This document shows, in pieces, positions 52,161-60,310 of a stretch of 64,000 nucleotides of DNA. Positions within the stretch are counted from its first letter, which is position 1. Each line of letters starts with the position of its first letter. The stretch covers positions 744,001-808,000 of the forward strand of contig NZ_CP177354.1 in NCBI RefSeq assembly GCF_046844695.1. The letters run 5' to 3'. The notes below the pieces were generated by a model, which ran no database searches, was not told where the DNA came from, and saw only the letters and a list, made by a program, of their open reading frames with translations. The position numbers were made by a program, and so were the translations under genes. The stretch is from Pokkaliibacter plantistimulans. Its GTDB lineage: Bacteria > Pseudomonadota > Gammaproteobacteria > Pseudomonadales > Balneatricaceae.

Positions 52161-52281
52161 CAGAGCCAGAAACGGCAGATTGCGCTGCCTCACGCAGCGC
52201 AGTCTTTCGTAAACAGTCACTAATCGATGCGTCGATTGCCGGTATGCTGGGATGTTCTTCACTGCATTGGCCAGGTTCAGC

Positions 52282-53181
52282 ATGACCGCATCACGTCGTT
52301 CTTTTCTCAAGCAGCTCTCGGGTCTGGTGCTCGGTACAGGCAGCCTGTCTGTGCTCAACAGTCTGGCCGCGGCGCCTAGTACAGCGCTGGTGCCAGCCCT
52401 GTTCATCGGTCATGGTTCACCGATGAATGCGCTGGAGAACAATCCTTTCACCCTCGCCTGGGATGCCATGGCCGATAACCTGGCACGCTTACCCAGGCCC
52501 AGAGCCATCCTCTGTGTTTCTGCGCACTGGCAGACGCCGACCTCGACCGTCTCAGTTGCCGCCAGACCATCGACCATCTATGACTTCTATGGTTTTCCCG
52601 GGGTGCTGTATATGCGCCAGTACCGTGCCATGGGCGTGCCGGAAAGCCAGCAATGGTTGCAGCAGGCGACCACTCAGGCGATAGGGGCTGATGCGGAGCG
52701 CGGTCTCGATCATGGTGCCTGGGTGGTGTTATCGCGACTGTTTCCGCGGGCGGATGTGCCGGTATTTCAGCTCAGTCTGGGACAGGATCTGGACTTCGAT
52801 GGCCACTATCAGCTGGCGGCACAACTGGCGTTGTTACGACGTCGCGGGGTGATGGTGATTGGCAGTGGCAATATGGTGCACAACCTGCGTTCTGCGCAGG
52901 AGGATGACCTGTACGGTACGCGGGATCAGGTGCATGGCTGGGCACAGGAGCTGGATCAGCGCCTGCTGAGTGCCATTGATGCGCAGGATCACCTGCGCCT
53001 GCGTCATCTGCCGATTACCGAGCCGCGCCTGTTTGCGCAGGGGCATCCCACCGCAGAGCACTTTCTGCCGCTGCTGTATCCGCTGGCGATGCAGGATAAG
53101 CAGGATGAGCTGCACTACTTCGCCAAGGGTTTTGCGCCGGGGTCTATCTCCATGACCTCTCTGCTGCTGATGCCAGCCTGA
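52282..53181 (+). CDS. YgiD-like extradiol dioxygenase, Tat-exported
   Basis: 299 residues of the LigB-superfamily 4,5-DOPA dioxygenase family: FIGHGSPMNALE, SAHWQTP, DHGAWVVLSRLFP and GSGNMVHNLR contain the expected metal histidines. Unlike E. coli YgiD, it begins with a textbook twin-arginine signal (SRRSFLKQL then a hydrophobic stretch to AAA), so it should be exported folded with its metal. I chose the ATG at 52282 for that reason; 52252 would add ten residues. Confidence 0.87.
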   Translation: MTASRRSFLKQLSGLVLGTGSLSVLNSLAAAPSTALVPALFIGHGSPMNALENNPFTLAWDAMADNLARLPRPRAILCVSAHWQTPTSTVSVAARPSTIYDFYGFPGVLYMRQYRAMGVPESQQWLQQATTQAIGADAERGLDHGAWVVLSRLFPRADVPVFQLSLGQDLDFDGHYQLAAQLALLRRRGVMVIGSGNMVHNLRSAQEDDLYGTRDQVHGWAQELDQRLLSAIDAQDHLRLRHLPITEPRLFAQGHPTAEHFLPLLYPLAMQDKQDELHYFAKGFAPGSISMTSLLLMPA

Positions 53182-53198
53182 GCGAGCCACAGAAACAA

Positions 53199-53226
53199 CA
53201 AAGCCTGCACGAGGCAGGCTTTGTGT
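53199..53226. terminator. Bidirectional terminator between ygiD-like and symporter genes
   Basis: CAAAGCCTGC / GCAGGCTTTG 10-bp stem with a 5-base loop, between convergent genes. Confidence 0.8.
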
Positions 53227-53247
53227 TGTTCAGAAAGCGCGGGTCAG

Positions 53248-54741
53248 TTAGCGACCGGTGGTTTCAAAACGTGCCAGATGAGGCTCATTTTTGCTGGCCT
53301 TGTCGGCCGCCACACGCTTTTCCCAGAAGGTGGCGTTCTTGATGCCCAGCTTCTGGGGATGGAACACGGGGTCCAGACCCTGTTTCTTCTGCGCTTCGTA
53401 ATCCTTCAGTGCCAGCAGGGCGGGCTTCTGCAGAATCAGGATGGCGATGATGTTCAGCCAGGCCATCAGACCTACACCGATGTCACCCATGCCCCAGGCT
53501 ACTTCAGCGGAACGGATGCTGCCGTAGAACACCGAACCCATGATCACCAGCTTCAGCAGCAGGCTCAGCCAGGGGCGATGCACCTGACGGTTGATGTAGG
53601 ACACGTTGGTATCGGCGATGTAGTAGTAAGCCATGATGGTGGTGAAGGCAAAGAAGAACAGTGCGACCGCTACGAAGATGTTACCGAAGCCGGGCAATAC
53701 GGTTTCAACCGCGGCCTGGGTGTAACCGGGGCCAGCATCAACGCCGGGCAGATTCTGTACCAGGAACTCGCCTGCAGTCAGACCTTTGACGTTATAGGTG
53801 CCGGTGATCAGGATCATCAGCGCGGTTGCAGTGCAGACGAACAGGGTGTCAACGTATACGGAGAAGCCCTGTACCAGACCCTGTTTGGCAGGGTGAGACA
53901 CTTCAGCCGCGGCTGAAGGATGTGGGCCAGTACCCTGACCGGCTTCGTTGGAGTAAACACCACGCTTCACACCCCACTGGATCGCCAGACCCAGCACAGC
54001 ACCGAAGCCTGCATCCATACCGAAAGCGCTTTTGCAGATCAGGGCGAAGATCTGGGGCAGTTCACTCAGGTTCATGGCGACGATCACGCACGCCACGATG
54101 ATGTAACCCAGCGCCATGAAAGGGACTACGACTTCCGCAACCTGAGCGATACGCTTAATACCACCGAAAATGATCAGACCCAGCAGGATAACCACGACAG
54201 TAGCGGTCACCGTGGGATCAATACCGAAGGCATTGGCGACACCAGTGGCAATGGAGTTGGCCTGTACGCCGGGCAACAGCAGACCACAGCCGATCACGGT
54301 CGCAATGGCGAAAATCCAGGCATACCACTTCTGGCCCATGCCTTTTTCGATGTAGTACGCCGGGCCACCACGGTACTGGCCGTCTTCTTTCTCTTTGTAG
54401 ATCTGTGCCAGGGTGGACTCAACGAAGGCCGTGCTGGCGCCGAGGAAGGCTACCGCCCACATCCAGAACACTGCGCCCGGGCCACCAAAGGTAATGGCAG
54501 TCGCCACACCGGCGATGTTACCGGTACCTACACGGCCGGAGAGGGAAATCGTCAGGGCCTGAAAGGAAGAGACACCGCTGGCTGAGGCTTTGCCTTCGAA
54601 CATCAGGGTGACCATTTCTTTCACGTGGCGAACTTGCAGAAAGCGGGTGCGCAGAGAGAAGTAGCAGCCTACCAGCAGGCAGAGGCCTATCAGATAGTTG
54701 CTCCAGATAACGTCATTGATTGCGTTGACTAACTCAGCCAT
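53248..54741 (-). CDS. Sodium:alanine symporter (AGCS family)
   Basis: 497 residues, about eleven TM helices, with AGCS signatures SGRVGTGNIAGVATAI, FWMWAVAFLGASTAFVE and GVYSNEAGQGTGPHPSAAA. Imports alanine or glycine with Na+. The C-terminal soluble tail is basic and about 60 residues. Single gene, with 281 bp of AT-richer upstream region. Confidence 0.92.
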   Translation of the reverse strand: MAELVNAINDVIWSNYLIGLCLLVGCYFSLRTRFLQVRHVKEMVTLMFEGKASASGVSSFQALTISLSGRVGTGNIAGVATAITFGGPGAVFWMWAVAFLGASTAFVESTLAQIYKEKEDGQYRGGPAYYIEKGMGQKWYAWIFAIATVIGCGLLLPGVQANSIATGVANAFGIDPTVTATVVVILLGLIIFGGIKRIAQVAEVVVPFMALGYIIVACVIVAMNLSELPQIFALICKSAFGMDAGFGAVLGLAIQWGVKRGVYSNEAGQGTGPHPSAAAEVSHPAKQGLVQGFSVYVDTLFVCTATALMILITGTYNVKGLTAGEFLVQNLPGVDAGPGYTQAAVETVLPGFGNIFVAVALFFFAFTTIMAYYYIADTNVSYINRQVHRPWLSLLLKLVIMGSVFYGSIRSAEVAWGMGDIGVGLMAWLNIIAILILQKPALLALKDYEAQKKQGLDPVFHPQKLGIKNATFWEKRVAADKASKNEPHLARFETTGR

Positions 54742-55022
54742 GACAGCGGTACCCTCGTTATAGTTTATTTTTGGAATTATGGTGATTGACAGCGAATCTT
54801 CCCGGTTGTTTTTTCACCAGCAGGCTGGATGGTCGGGATAGAAAATGAGCGCAGAAAAATACTCTGATCGTTACTTTTTGACAAGCACTCACTGCGTGGG
54901 GATGTCAATAGAAACATTGAAACCGTTTGGTTTAGAAATGCTTTTTGCTGTACCGATTCTGCAGCACCGTATGGCCGACGTGCAGCAGATCGTGAACAGG
55001 TTCTCAGGTGAAAGGAGGGGGG
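54742..55022. other. Intergenic region upstream of the symporter
   Basis: 281 bp with no convincing gene. AT-rich near the symporter start (probable promoter) and carries the 18-bp motif AGATCGTGAACAGGTTCT at 54987-55004, identical to 21441-21458. Confidence 0.45.
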
Positions 55023-55778
55023 TTATTGAGGGGGTGTGAAGATGTTGTCAAAAATGCCCCGTAAGCCATTTTCCGCCAGCAGACGCTGGTAGCGGCCACT
55101 GCTGACCAGTTTCATCAGTCCGCGGTTGAAAGCGTCGATCAGTTCGGTATGGCGCGGGTTCTGGTAGCCGGAGATGGCGTAAATCAGATTGCGGCTCAGG
55201 GGCTTTTCGGCAAATTCCAGCTGCTGCAGGGTGGCTTTGTCCTGCTGCGATAACTGATAGCGGGCCACGGTTTCATTTTCCGGCATCAGGTCGATGCGTC
55301 CTTCGAGTAGCATACGAATCCCTTGCGAGAATGCGCGCACTTCAAAGGTGTTGTAGTTATTGCTGGCGAGAAAGTCGCTGTTGTAAGCATAGCCCCGAAT
55401 CAGCGCAATATTTTTGCCTGCCAGGCTGGATAACCCAAGAAAGATGAAGGGGTCATCTTTGCGCTTGATGAACTTGATCGAGCTGTCCAGATAGGGGCGG
55501 CTGAACATGAAATCGCGACTGCGGTCACTGTCCCACCAGGCATCGACGATCATATCGAACATGCCTGTGCGTGTGCCTTCCAGTGCTCGTGCCCAGGGCA
55601 CAAACACCATTTCCACCTGATAGCCCTCTTCTTCCAGTGCCTCTCGGGCCAGCTGCACAGCAATACCGTTATCTGCCCGCCTGTCATCGAGATAGGGCGG
55701 CCAGGGATCTCCGGCAATGGTGACATGCTTGGACTGTGGATTCTGTACTGTCTCGGCAGAAACCAGCAGCGGAGCCAT
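55023..55778 (-). CDS. Family 3-type periplasmic binding protein (sensor-like)
   Basis: 251 residues from the ATG at 55778, with SBP_bac_3-like sequence: TIAGDPWPPYLDD, GIAVQLAREALEEEGYQVEMVFVPWARALEGTRTGMFDMIVDAWW. It has no adjacent transporter. From this ATG the signal peptide would be only about eight residues; the frame stays open upstream for 13 more codons (IRAFFLSAFFWLS) with no ATG, GTG or TTG, so a non-standard start, ATT at 55817 or CTG at 55802, may be used. Ligand unknown. Confidence 0.82.
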   Translation of the reverse strand: MAPLLVSAETVQNPQSKHVTIAGDPWPPYLDDRRADNGIAVQLAREALEEEGYQVEMVFVPWARALEGTRTGMFDMIVDAWWDSDRSRDFMFSRPYLDSSIKFIKRKDDPFIFLGLSSLAGKNIALIRGYAYNSDFLASNNYNTFEVRAFSQGIRMLLEGRIDLMPENETVARYQLSQQDKATLQQLEFAEKPLSRNLIYAISGYQNPRHTELIDAFNRGLMKLVSSGRYQRLLAENGLRGIFDNIFTPPQ

Positions 55779-56026
55779 GCTCAGCCAGAAAAAGGCAGAC
55801 AGAAAGAAGGCGCGAATGGTGTGTTACCTACATTACGGGCAGAGGATACGATGCATTGAGTTCGGCAAAATCGCTGCAAATTTCAGTAACTTAACGCGAA
55901 CACAGTTCACATACCTGAGTAGACTAGTCAGCTTTATCCCGCTTGACCAGCGCTGCGTGGTGCAGAAAGCGCCATTCACGCACCCTCTGCTACCAGCAAG
56001 GGTGATGGTTTGCACAGGGGTATAGC

Positions 56027-56290
56027 TCAGTGCTTGGTCGTCGACTCGAGCAGACGCAGGATTTGCACCCCTTCCTCGCGTACCGCCGGACCACTCTGAT
56101 TGACCCGGGTGGGCAGCTCGGCGGCGGGGCTGACTTCATCAGGCTGGCCATCCAGACGCATGGAGTCGTTGAAGTCACAGGCGACGCATTCGCGGTATTC
56201 CCGCTCTTCATCACGGTACATGCGCAGGGTGTCCTGCTTGGCACAGCGCGGGCACACCGCACCAGCGATAAAACGTTTGATAGTACTCAT
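56027..56290 (-). CDS. yheV: YheV family putative zinc-ribbon protein
   Basis: 87 residues with a four-cysteine zinc ribbon (CPRC...CVAC) in the first 40 positions; the family (DUF2387) is usually encoded next to prlC. GGAGG lies 8 bp before the ATG at 56290. It follows prlC by 123 bp on the same strand. Function unknown. Confidence 0.9.
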   Translation of the reverse strand: MSTIKRFIAGAVCPRCAKQDTLRMYRDEEREYRECVACDFNDSMRLDGQPDEVSPAAELPTRVNQSGPAVREEGVQILRLLESTTKH

Positions 56291-56413
56291 CACGGTATCC
56301 TCCCTCTGCCCCCGACCGTCAACGGCCGGGCGCGCGGGTATGTTATAGCCAGACTGGCGGAGGAGCCAGTTTTGGGTCGGGGTGTTGTGTGCGGCGTTGT
56401 GGCTGCCAGAGCC

Positions 56414-58447
56414 TCAGGCCGCGAGGCCTGAATGACGCAGCAGCGGGCCAATGTCTGGCTCGCGGCCGCGGAACGCTTTGAACAGTTCCATGGCAGGCTT
56501 GCTGCCACCTTGCTCCAGTACGGCAGTGAGGAAGCGCTCGCCGGTCTGACGGTTGAATATGCCTTCTTCTTCAAAGGCGCTGAAGGCGTCAGCAGACAGG
56601 ACTTCTGCCCACTTGTAGCTGTAATAGCCCGCCGCATAGCCACCGGCAAAAATGTGGGTGAATGCATGGGCGAAGCGATTGAAGCTGGGCGGAATCAGCA
56701 CTGCCACTTCGGCACGGACCGCATCCAGCACCTGCTGTACCTGAGTGACACCGGGCTGGAAGTCGCGATGCAGGACAAAGTCGAACAGGGCGAATTCCAG
56801 CTGACGCACCATCATCATGGCGGCCTGGAAGTTTTTCGCCGCCATCATCTTATCCAGCAGCTCGGCAGGCAGGGGTTCACCGGTCTGATAGTGGCCACTG
56901 ATCAGGTCCAGCGCTTCTTTCTCCCAGCACCAGTTTTCCATGAACTGGCTGGGCAGCTCGACCGCATCCCAGGCCACGCCGTTGATGCCAGACACGCTGC
57001 CAACGCTGACTTTTGTCAGCATGTGGTGCAGACCGTGGCCAAATTCGTGGAACAGGGTGGTGACTTCGTTATGGGTCAGCAGCGCCGGTTTGCCACCGAC
57101 AGGCGGGGTGAAGTTGCACACCAGATAGGCAATGGGCAGCTGTACGCTGCCGTCCAGGCGCTGACGACGCACCCGGCAGTCGTCCATCCAGGCGCCGCCG
57201 CGTTTGTGGCTGCGGGCATAGAGATCGAGATAGAAACGGGCAATGGCCTGACCATCACGCTGCACTTCGTAGAAGCTGACATCGGCATGATAGGTGTCGA
57301 AATCATGCAGCTGCACGATGTCGATGCCGTACAGCTTGCCGATCACGGTAAACAGGCCGTTCAGCACTTTGGGGGCAGGGAAATAAGGGCGCAGGTCTTC
57401 CTGCGACAGGGCATAGCGGGCCACCCGCAGTTTTTCGCTGGCATAACCCACATCCCAGGCCTCCAGTGTCGGCAGGCCCAGCTCACTGCTGGCAAACGCC
57501 TGCAGTTCAGCCAGTTCCTGCGCGGCGGCGGTTTTGCTGCGCTGGGCCAGCTGACGCAGGAAGCTGACAACCTGCTCGGTGCTTTCCGCCATCTTGGTGG
57601 CCAGTGACAGCTCGGCGTAGTTGGCAAAACCCAGCAACTGGGCTTCTTCCTGACGCAGGGCGAGGATTTCTTCCATCAGCTGGGTGTTGTCAAACTGACC
57701 GGCATGCGGGCCCTGATCAGATGCTTTGGTGACATTGGCGCGATAGACCTCTTCGCGCAGGGCGCGATTGTCGCAGAAGCTCAGAATGGGATAGAAGCTG
57801 GGGAAATCGAGGGTGATCAGCCAGCCTTCCTTGTCCTGCTGCTGGGCATTCTGCGCCAGCATGTCCAGTGCGCTCTGCGGTACCCCGGCCAGCTCACTGC
57901 TGTCGGTGATATGGCGGGTCCAGGCCTGGGTGGCATCCAGTACGTTGTTGGAGAACTGGCTGGTCAGCTCGGACAGGCGCTTGTTGATATCGGCATAGCG
58001 CTGTTGCTGTTCTGCAGGCAAATCGATGCCGGACAGACGAAAGTCACGCAGGGCATGCTCGATGGTGGCCTGTTGGGCGGCGCTCAGTGAGGCGAAGTCA
58101 GCGCTGTCGGCGATGCGGCGATAGGCCTTGAACAGACCCTGATGCTGGCCGAGTTGCGTGGCGTATTCCGACAGTTTGGGCAAGGCGGCATTGTAGGCTT
58201 CGCGCAGTTCCGGCGTATTGGCCACGGCATTGAGGTGGCCGACCGGCGACCAGGCCGAATTCAGGCGGTCATAGGCTTCCTCGATGGGGGCGATCACGCT
58301 GTCCCAGCTGGGCTGGTCGTTGTTCGCCAGAGTATCGACGGTGGCCAGCGTGTCGCTGATCAGGGTTTCGATGCCGGGCAGAATGTGCTCGGGCTGAATG
58401 GCACTGAACGGCGGCAGGGTGTGGGGTGTCAGCAAAGGATTGGACAT
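56414..58447 (-). CDS. prlC: Oligopeptidase A
   Basis: 677 residues of the M3 (thimet) metallopeptidases with the zinc motif HEFGH (around residue 465, TTLFHEFGHGLHH) and the downstream glutamate in ELPSQFMENW. Cytosolic; degrades signal peptides and other oligopeptides, and in E. coli prlC alleles suppress signal-sequence mutations. Length matches E. coli OpdA (680). Forms a pair with yheV and is divergent from a gamma-carbonic anhydrase gene. Confidence 0.96.
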   Translation of the reverse strand: MSNPLLTPHTLPPFSAIQPEHILPGIETLISDTLATVDTLANNDQPSWDSVIAPIEEAYDRLNSAWSPVGHLNAVANTPELREAYNAALPKLSEYATQLGQHQGLFKAYRRIADSADFASLSAAQQATIEHALRDFRLSGIDLPAEQQQRYADINKRLSELTSQFSNNVLDATQAWTRHITDSSELAGVPQSALDMLAQNAQQQDKEGWLITLDFPSFYPILSFCDNRALREEVYRANVTKASDQGPHAGQFDNTQLMEEILALRQEEAQLLGFANYAELSLATKMAESTEQVVSFLRQLAQRSKTAAAQELAELQAFASSELGLPTLEAWDVGYASEKLRVARYALSQEDLRPYFPAPKVLNGLFTVIGKLYGIDIVQLHDFDTYHADVSFYEVQRDGQAIARFYLDLYARSHKRGGAWMDDCRVRRQRLDGSVQLPIAYLVCNFTPPVGGKPALLTHNEVTTLFHEFGHGLHHMLTKVSVGSVSGINGVAWDAVELPSQFMENWCWEKEALDLISGHYQTGEPLPAELLDKMMAAKNFQAAMMMVRQLEFALFDFVLHRDFQPGVTQVQQVLDAVRAEVAVLIPPSFNRFAHAFTHIFAGGYAAGYYSYKWAEVLSADAFSAFEEEGIFNRQTGERFLTAVLEQGGSKPAMELFKAFRGREPDIGPLLRHSGLAA

Positions 58448-58747
58448 GAACGATTCCTATGGCAAAGAGAGGGCCGGTCAGTGGCGTCACCTGAGCGGGG
58501 AGCGTCAGCTCGTCGCGCCGCAGGTGGCCTTAATACTGTCAGTCTCACGGGCTTACTCAATATGGGTGCGCCCCCGATCAATTGTAAACGGGGCGGCACA
58601 CTGACTGACAGTGATGGAGCCAGCTTAGCGAAAGCCCTGGCGCGCTGAAACCTGCTTTTGGCTATTGGACTGATAAAGACGGGACATTAATGGGTATCAT
58701 GCCTGTCCAGTGCGGTCAGACGCAGAACCATCACAGAGGATTGAACC
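58448..58747. other. Divergent intergenic region prlC / gamma-carbonic anhydrase
   Basis: 300 bp with no gene. CTGTCAGT and ACTGACTGACAG (58537-58612) form an imperfect inverted repeat enclosing a GC-rich loop. Promoters for both genes must lie here, but I see no convincing pair. Confidence 0.45.
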
Positions 58748-59299
58748 ATGGCAGTGCGCAGTTTCAAAAATACGGCCCCGGTATTGGGTGAACGGGTCTT
58801 TGTCGATCCCAGCGCCGTGGTGCTGGGTGATGTAGTACTGGGCGATGACAGCTCGGTATGGCCGATGACAGTCATTCGCGGCGACATGCACCGGATTCGC
58901 ATTGGCGCCCGCACCAGCGTACAGGACGGGGCGATTCTGCATATCACCCACGCCAGCAGTTACAACCCGGATGGCTACCCGCTGACCATCGGTGAAGACG
59001 TCACAATCGGCCATCAGGCGGTATTGCATGGCTGCACCATCGGCAACCGCGTGCTGGTGGGCATGGGCGCCAAGGTGCTGGACGGTGCCGTGGTGGAAGA
59101 CGAGGTGATGATCGGTGCCGGTGCGCTGGTGCCTCCCGGCAAACGTCTGGAGTCAGGTTTTCTCTATGTTGGCAGCCCGGCCAAACAGGCCCGGCCGCTG
59201 ACCGACAAGGAACGCAGCTTCTTCACTTACAGCGCGGGCAACTACGTCAGGCTGAAGGATGAGCATCTGGCGGAACACTACGCGGATGCCTGCGAATGA
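58748..59299 (+). CDS. Gamma-class carbonic anhydrase-like protein (YrdA/PaaY type)
   Basis: 183 residues of left-handed beta-helix with hexapeptide repeats (VVLGDVVLGDDSSVWPMTVIRGD) and three zinc histidines (ILHITHAS, GHQAVLHGCTI). Trimeric; homologues have weak carbonic anhydrase or thioesterase activity. The ATG follows AGAGGA. Divergent from prlC. Confidence 0.93.
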   Translation: MAVRSFKNTAPVLGERVFVDPSAVVLGDVVLGDDSSVWPMTVIRGDMHRIRIGARTSVQDGAILHITHASSYNPDGYPLTIGEDVTIGHQAVLHGCTIGNRVLVGMGAKVLDGAVVEDEVMIGAGALVPPGKRLESGFLYVGSPAKQARPLTDKERSFFTYSAGNYVRLKDEHLAEHYADACE

Positions 59300-59336
59300 C
59301 CCGCTGCAGCTGATTGGAAGGTGAAAAACGACAGAG

Positions 59337-59386
59337 GATGAATTGCACGTACCAAGACTTCGTCGCTTTGGGTACAATTCCATCCC
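59337..59386 (+). repeat. Imperfect stem-loop before gpt
   Basis: GGATG-AATTG...GTACC pairs with GGGTAC-AATTCCATCC around a 16-base loop, downstream of the carbonic anhydrase gene and upstream of gpt. Could be a leader structure; it does not match the purine riboswitch fold. Confidence 0.35.
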
Positions 59387-59478
59387 TTCGGTTCAAACTG
59401 TCACTATTTTGTACAGCTGCCTCGTGCAGGTGGCTGCCAGGTGGCTGAACGCTATTGACTGGTTCAGAGAGCAAGCGG

Positions 59479-59976
59479 ATGACCCATACTCCCTATAGCA
59501 AAGATTTCCCGGTGTCCTGGGACGAACTGCATCGAAATGCCCGTGCCTTGTCATGGCGCCTGCTGGAAATGGGGCCATGGAAAGGTATTGTGGCCATTAC
59601 TCGCGGCGGTCTGGTGCCTGCGGCGATTATCGCCCGTGAGCTGGATATTCGACTGATCGATACCATCTGCATTGTCAGTTATGCCAGCAAGGGCGCAGAG
59701 GCCGCCCAGCATCAGGGACAGCTCAATGTACTGAAAGGTGTAGAAGGTGATGGCGAAGGCATGCTGCTGATCGACGATCTGGTCGACACCGGCAAAACCG
59801 CCCGCGCCGTGCGCGAAATGCTGCCCAAGGCACATTTTGCCACTATTTATGCCAAACCAGCGGGCAAGCCACTGGTGGACACCTTCATCACCGAAGTCAG
59901 TCAGGATACCTGGATCCGTTTCCCCTGGGATATGGAGTACGCCTTCTCCACGCCGTTGGCTGATCGCGACCGCTGA
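59479..59976 (+). CDS. gpt: Xanthine-guanine phosphoribosyltransferase
   Basis: 165 residues, type I PRTase with the PRPP loop LLIDDLVDTGKTA and AITRGGLVPAAIIA, close to E. coli Gpt (152 residues) in sequence and ending. Salvages xanthine and guanine to nucleotides. ATG at 59479 with AAGCGG upstream; followed by a strong terminator. Confidence 0.93.
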   Translation: MTHTPYSKDFPVSWDELHRNARALSWRLLEMGPWKGIVAITRGGLVPAAIIARELDIRLIDTICIVSYASKGAEAAQHQGQLNVLKGVEGDGEGMLLIDDLVDTGKTARAVREMLPKAHFATIYAKPAGKPLVDTFITEVSQDTWIRFPWDMEYAFSTPLADRDR

Positions 59977-60003
59977 TCCGCTCCCGCACCGTCCCACTTC
60001 ACC

Positions 60004-60031
60004 AAAAAGCCGACCCCGCGTCGGCTTTTTT
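60004..60031 (+). terminator. Rho-independent terminator after gpt
   Basis: AAAAAGCCGAC / GTCGGCTTTTT 11-bp stem, 5-base loop, then T. Symmetric, so possibly bidirectional. Confidence 0.9.
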
Positions 60032-60099
60032 GCATCTTGTTCACCGCTACCTTCCCGGCTCTGTCAGGTCAATGACCAGCATTGGCTGCTTTTCTGTCC

Positions 60100-60310
60100 C
60101 CGCTTGAATTCCTGTCGGATTGTCGACATACAGAATGCTTTGAAATGTAGTATTTCCATATCGATATAAATTTATCCGTTTGTTATCGGGTTAATAACCG
60201 TACTTGTGAACCTAACTGGCATTTGTTAGGGTTTTTAATGACAAATAAATATATAGAGTTCAAATTAATTTGTTTGTCATCTGATCATAATAAAGAGGAA
60301 ATAATTAGCC
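60100..60310 (+). promoter_or_regulatory. AT-rich structured leader of the NAGGN operon
   Basis: Far more AT-rich than the surroundings. It contains GGTTAATAACC (palindrome), a CCTAAC/GTTAGG hairpin followed by G and five T (60211-60236, terminator-like), CAAATTAATTTG (60261-60272), and TGACAAA/TTTGTCA arms around 60239-60279. GAGGAA lies 7-8 bases before the ATG region. It probably holds the osmotic control of the operon. Confidence 0.5.

Noticed and set aside
54845..55039. 64-residue plus-strand ORF between the symporter and binding-protein genes
   Set aside because: Overlaps the end of the binding-protein gene, has only a weak ribosome site, no recognisable family, and contains the dispersed 18-bp motif.
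56017..56030. GGGGTATAGCTCAG, like the 5' end of a tRNA-Ala
   Set aside because: Only 14 bases with one base missing relative to tRNA-Ala; the following sequence is the yheV coding end and cannot form the cloverleaf.
59300..59478. Purine riboswitch upstream of gpt
   Set aside because: No three-way junction with the conserved loop sequences; only one imperfect stem is present.
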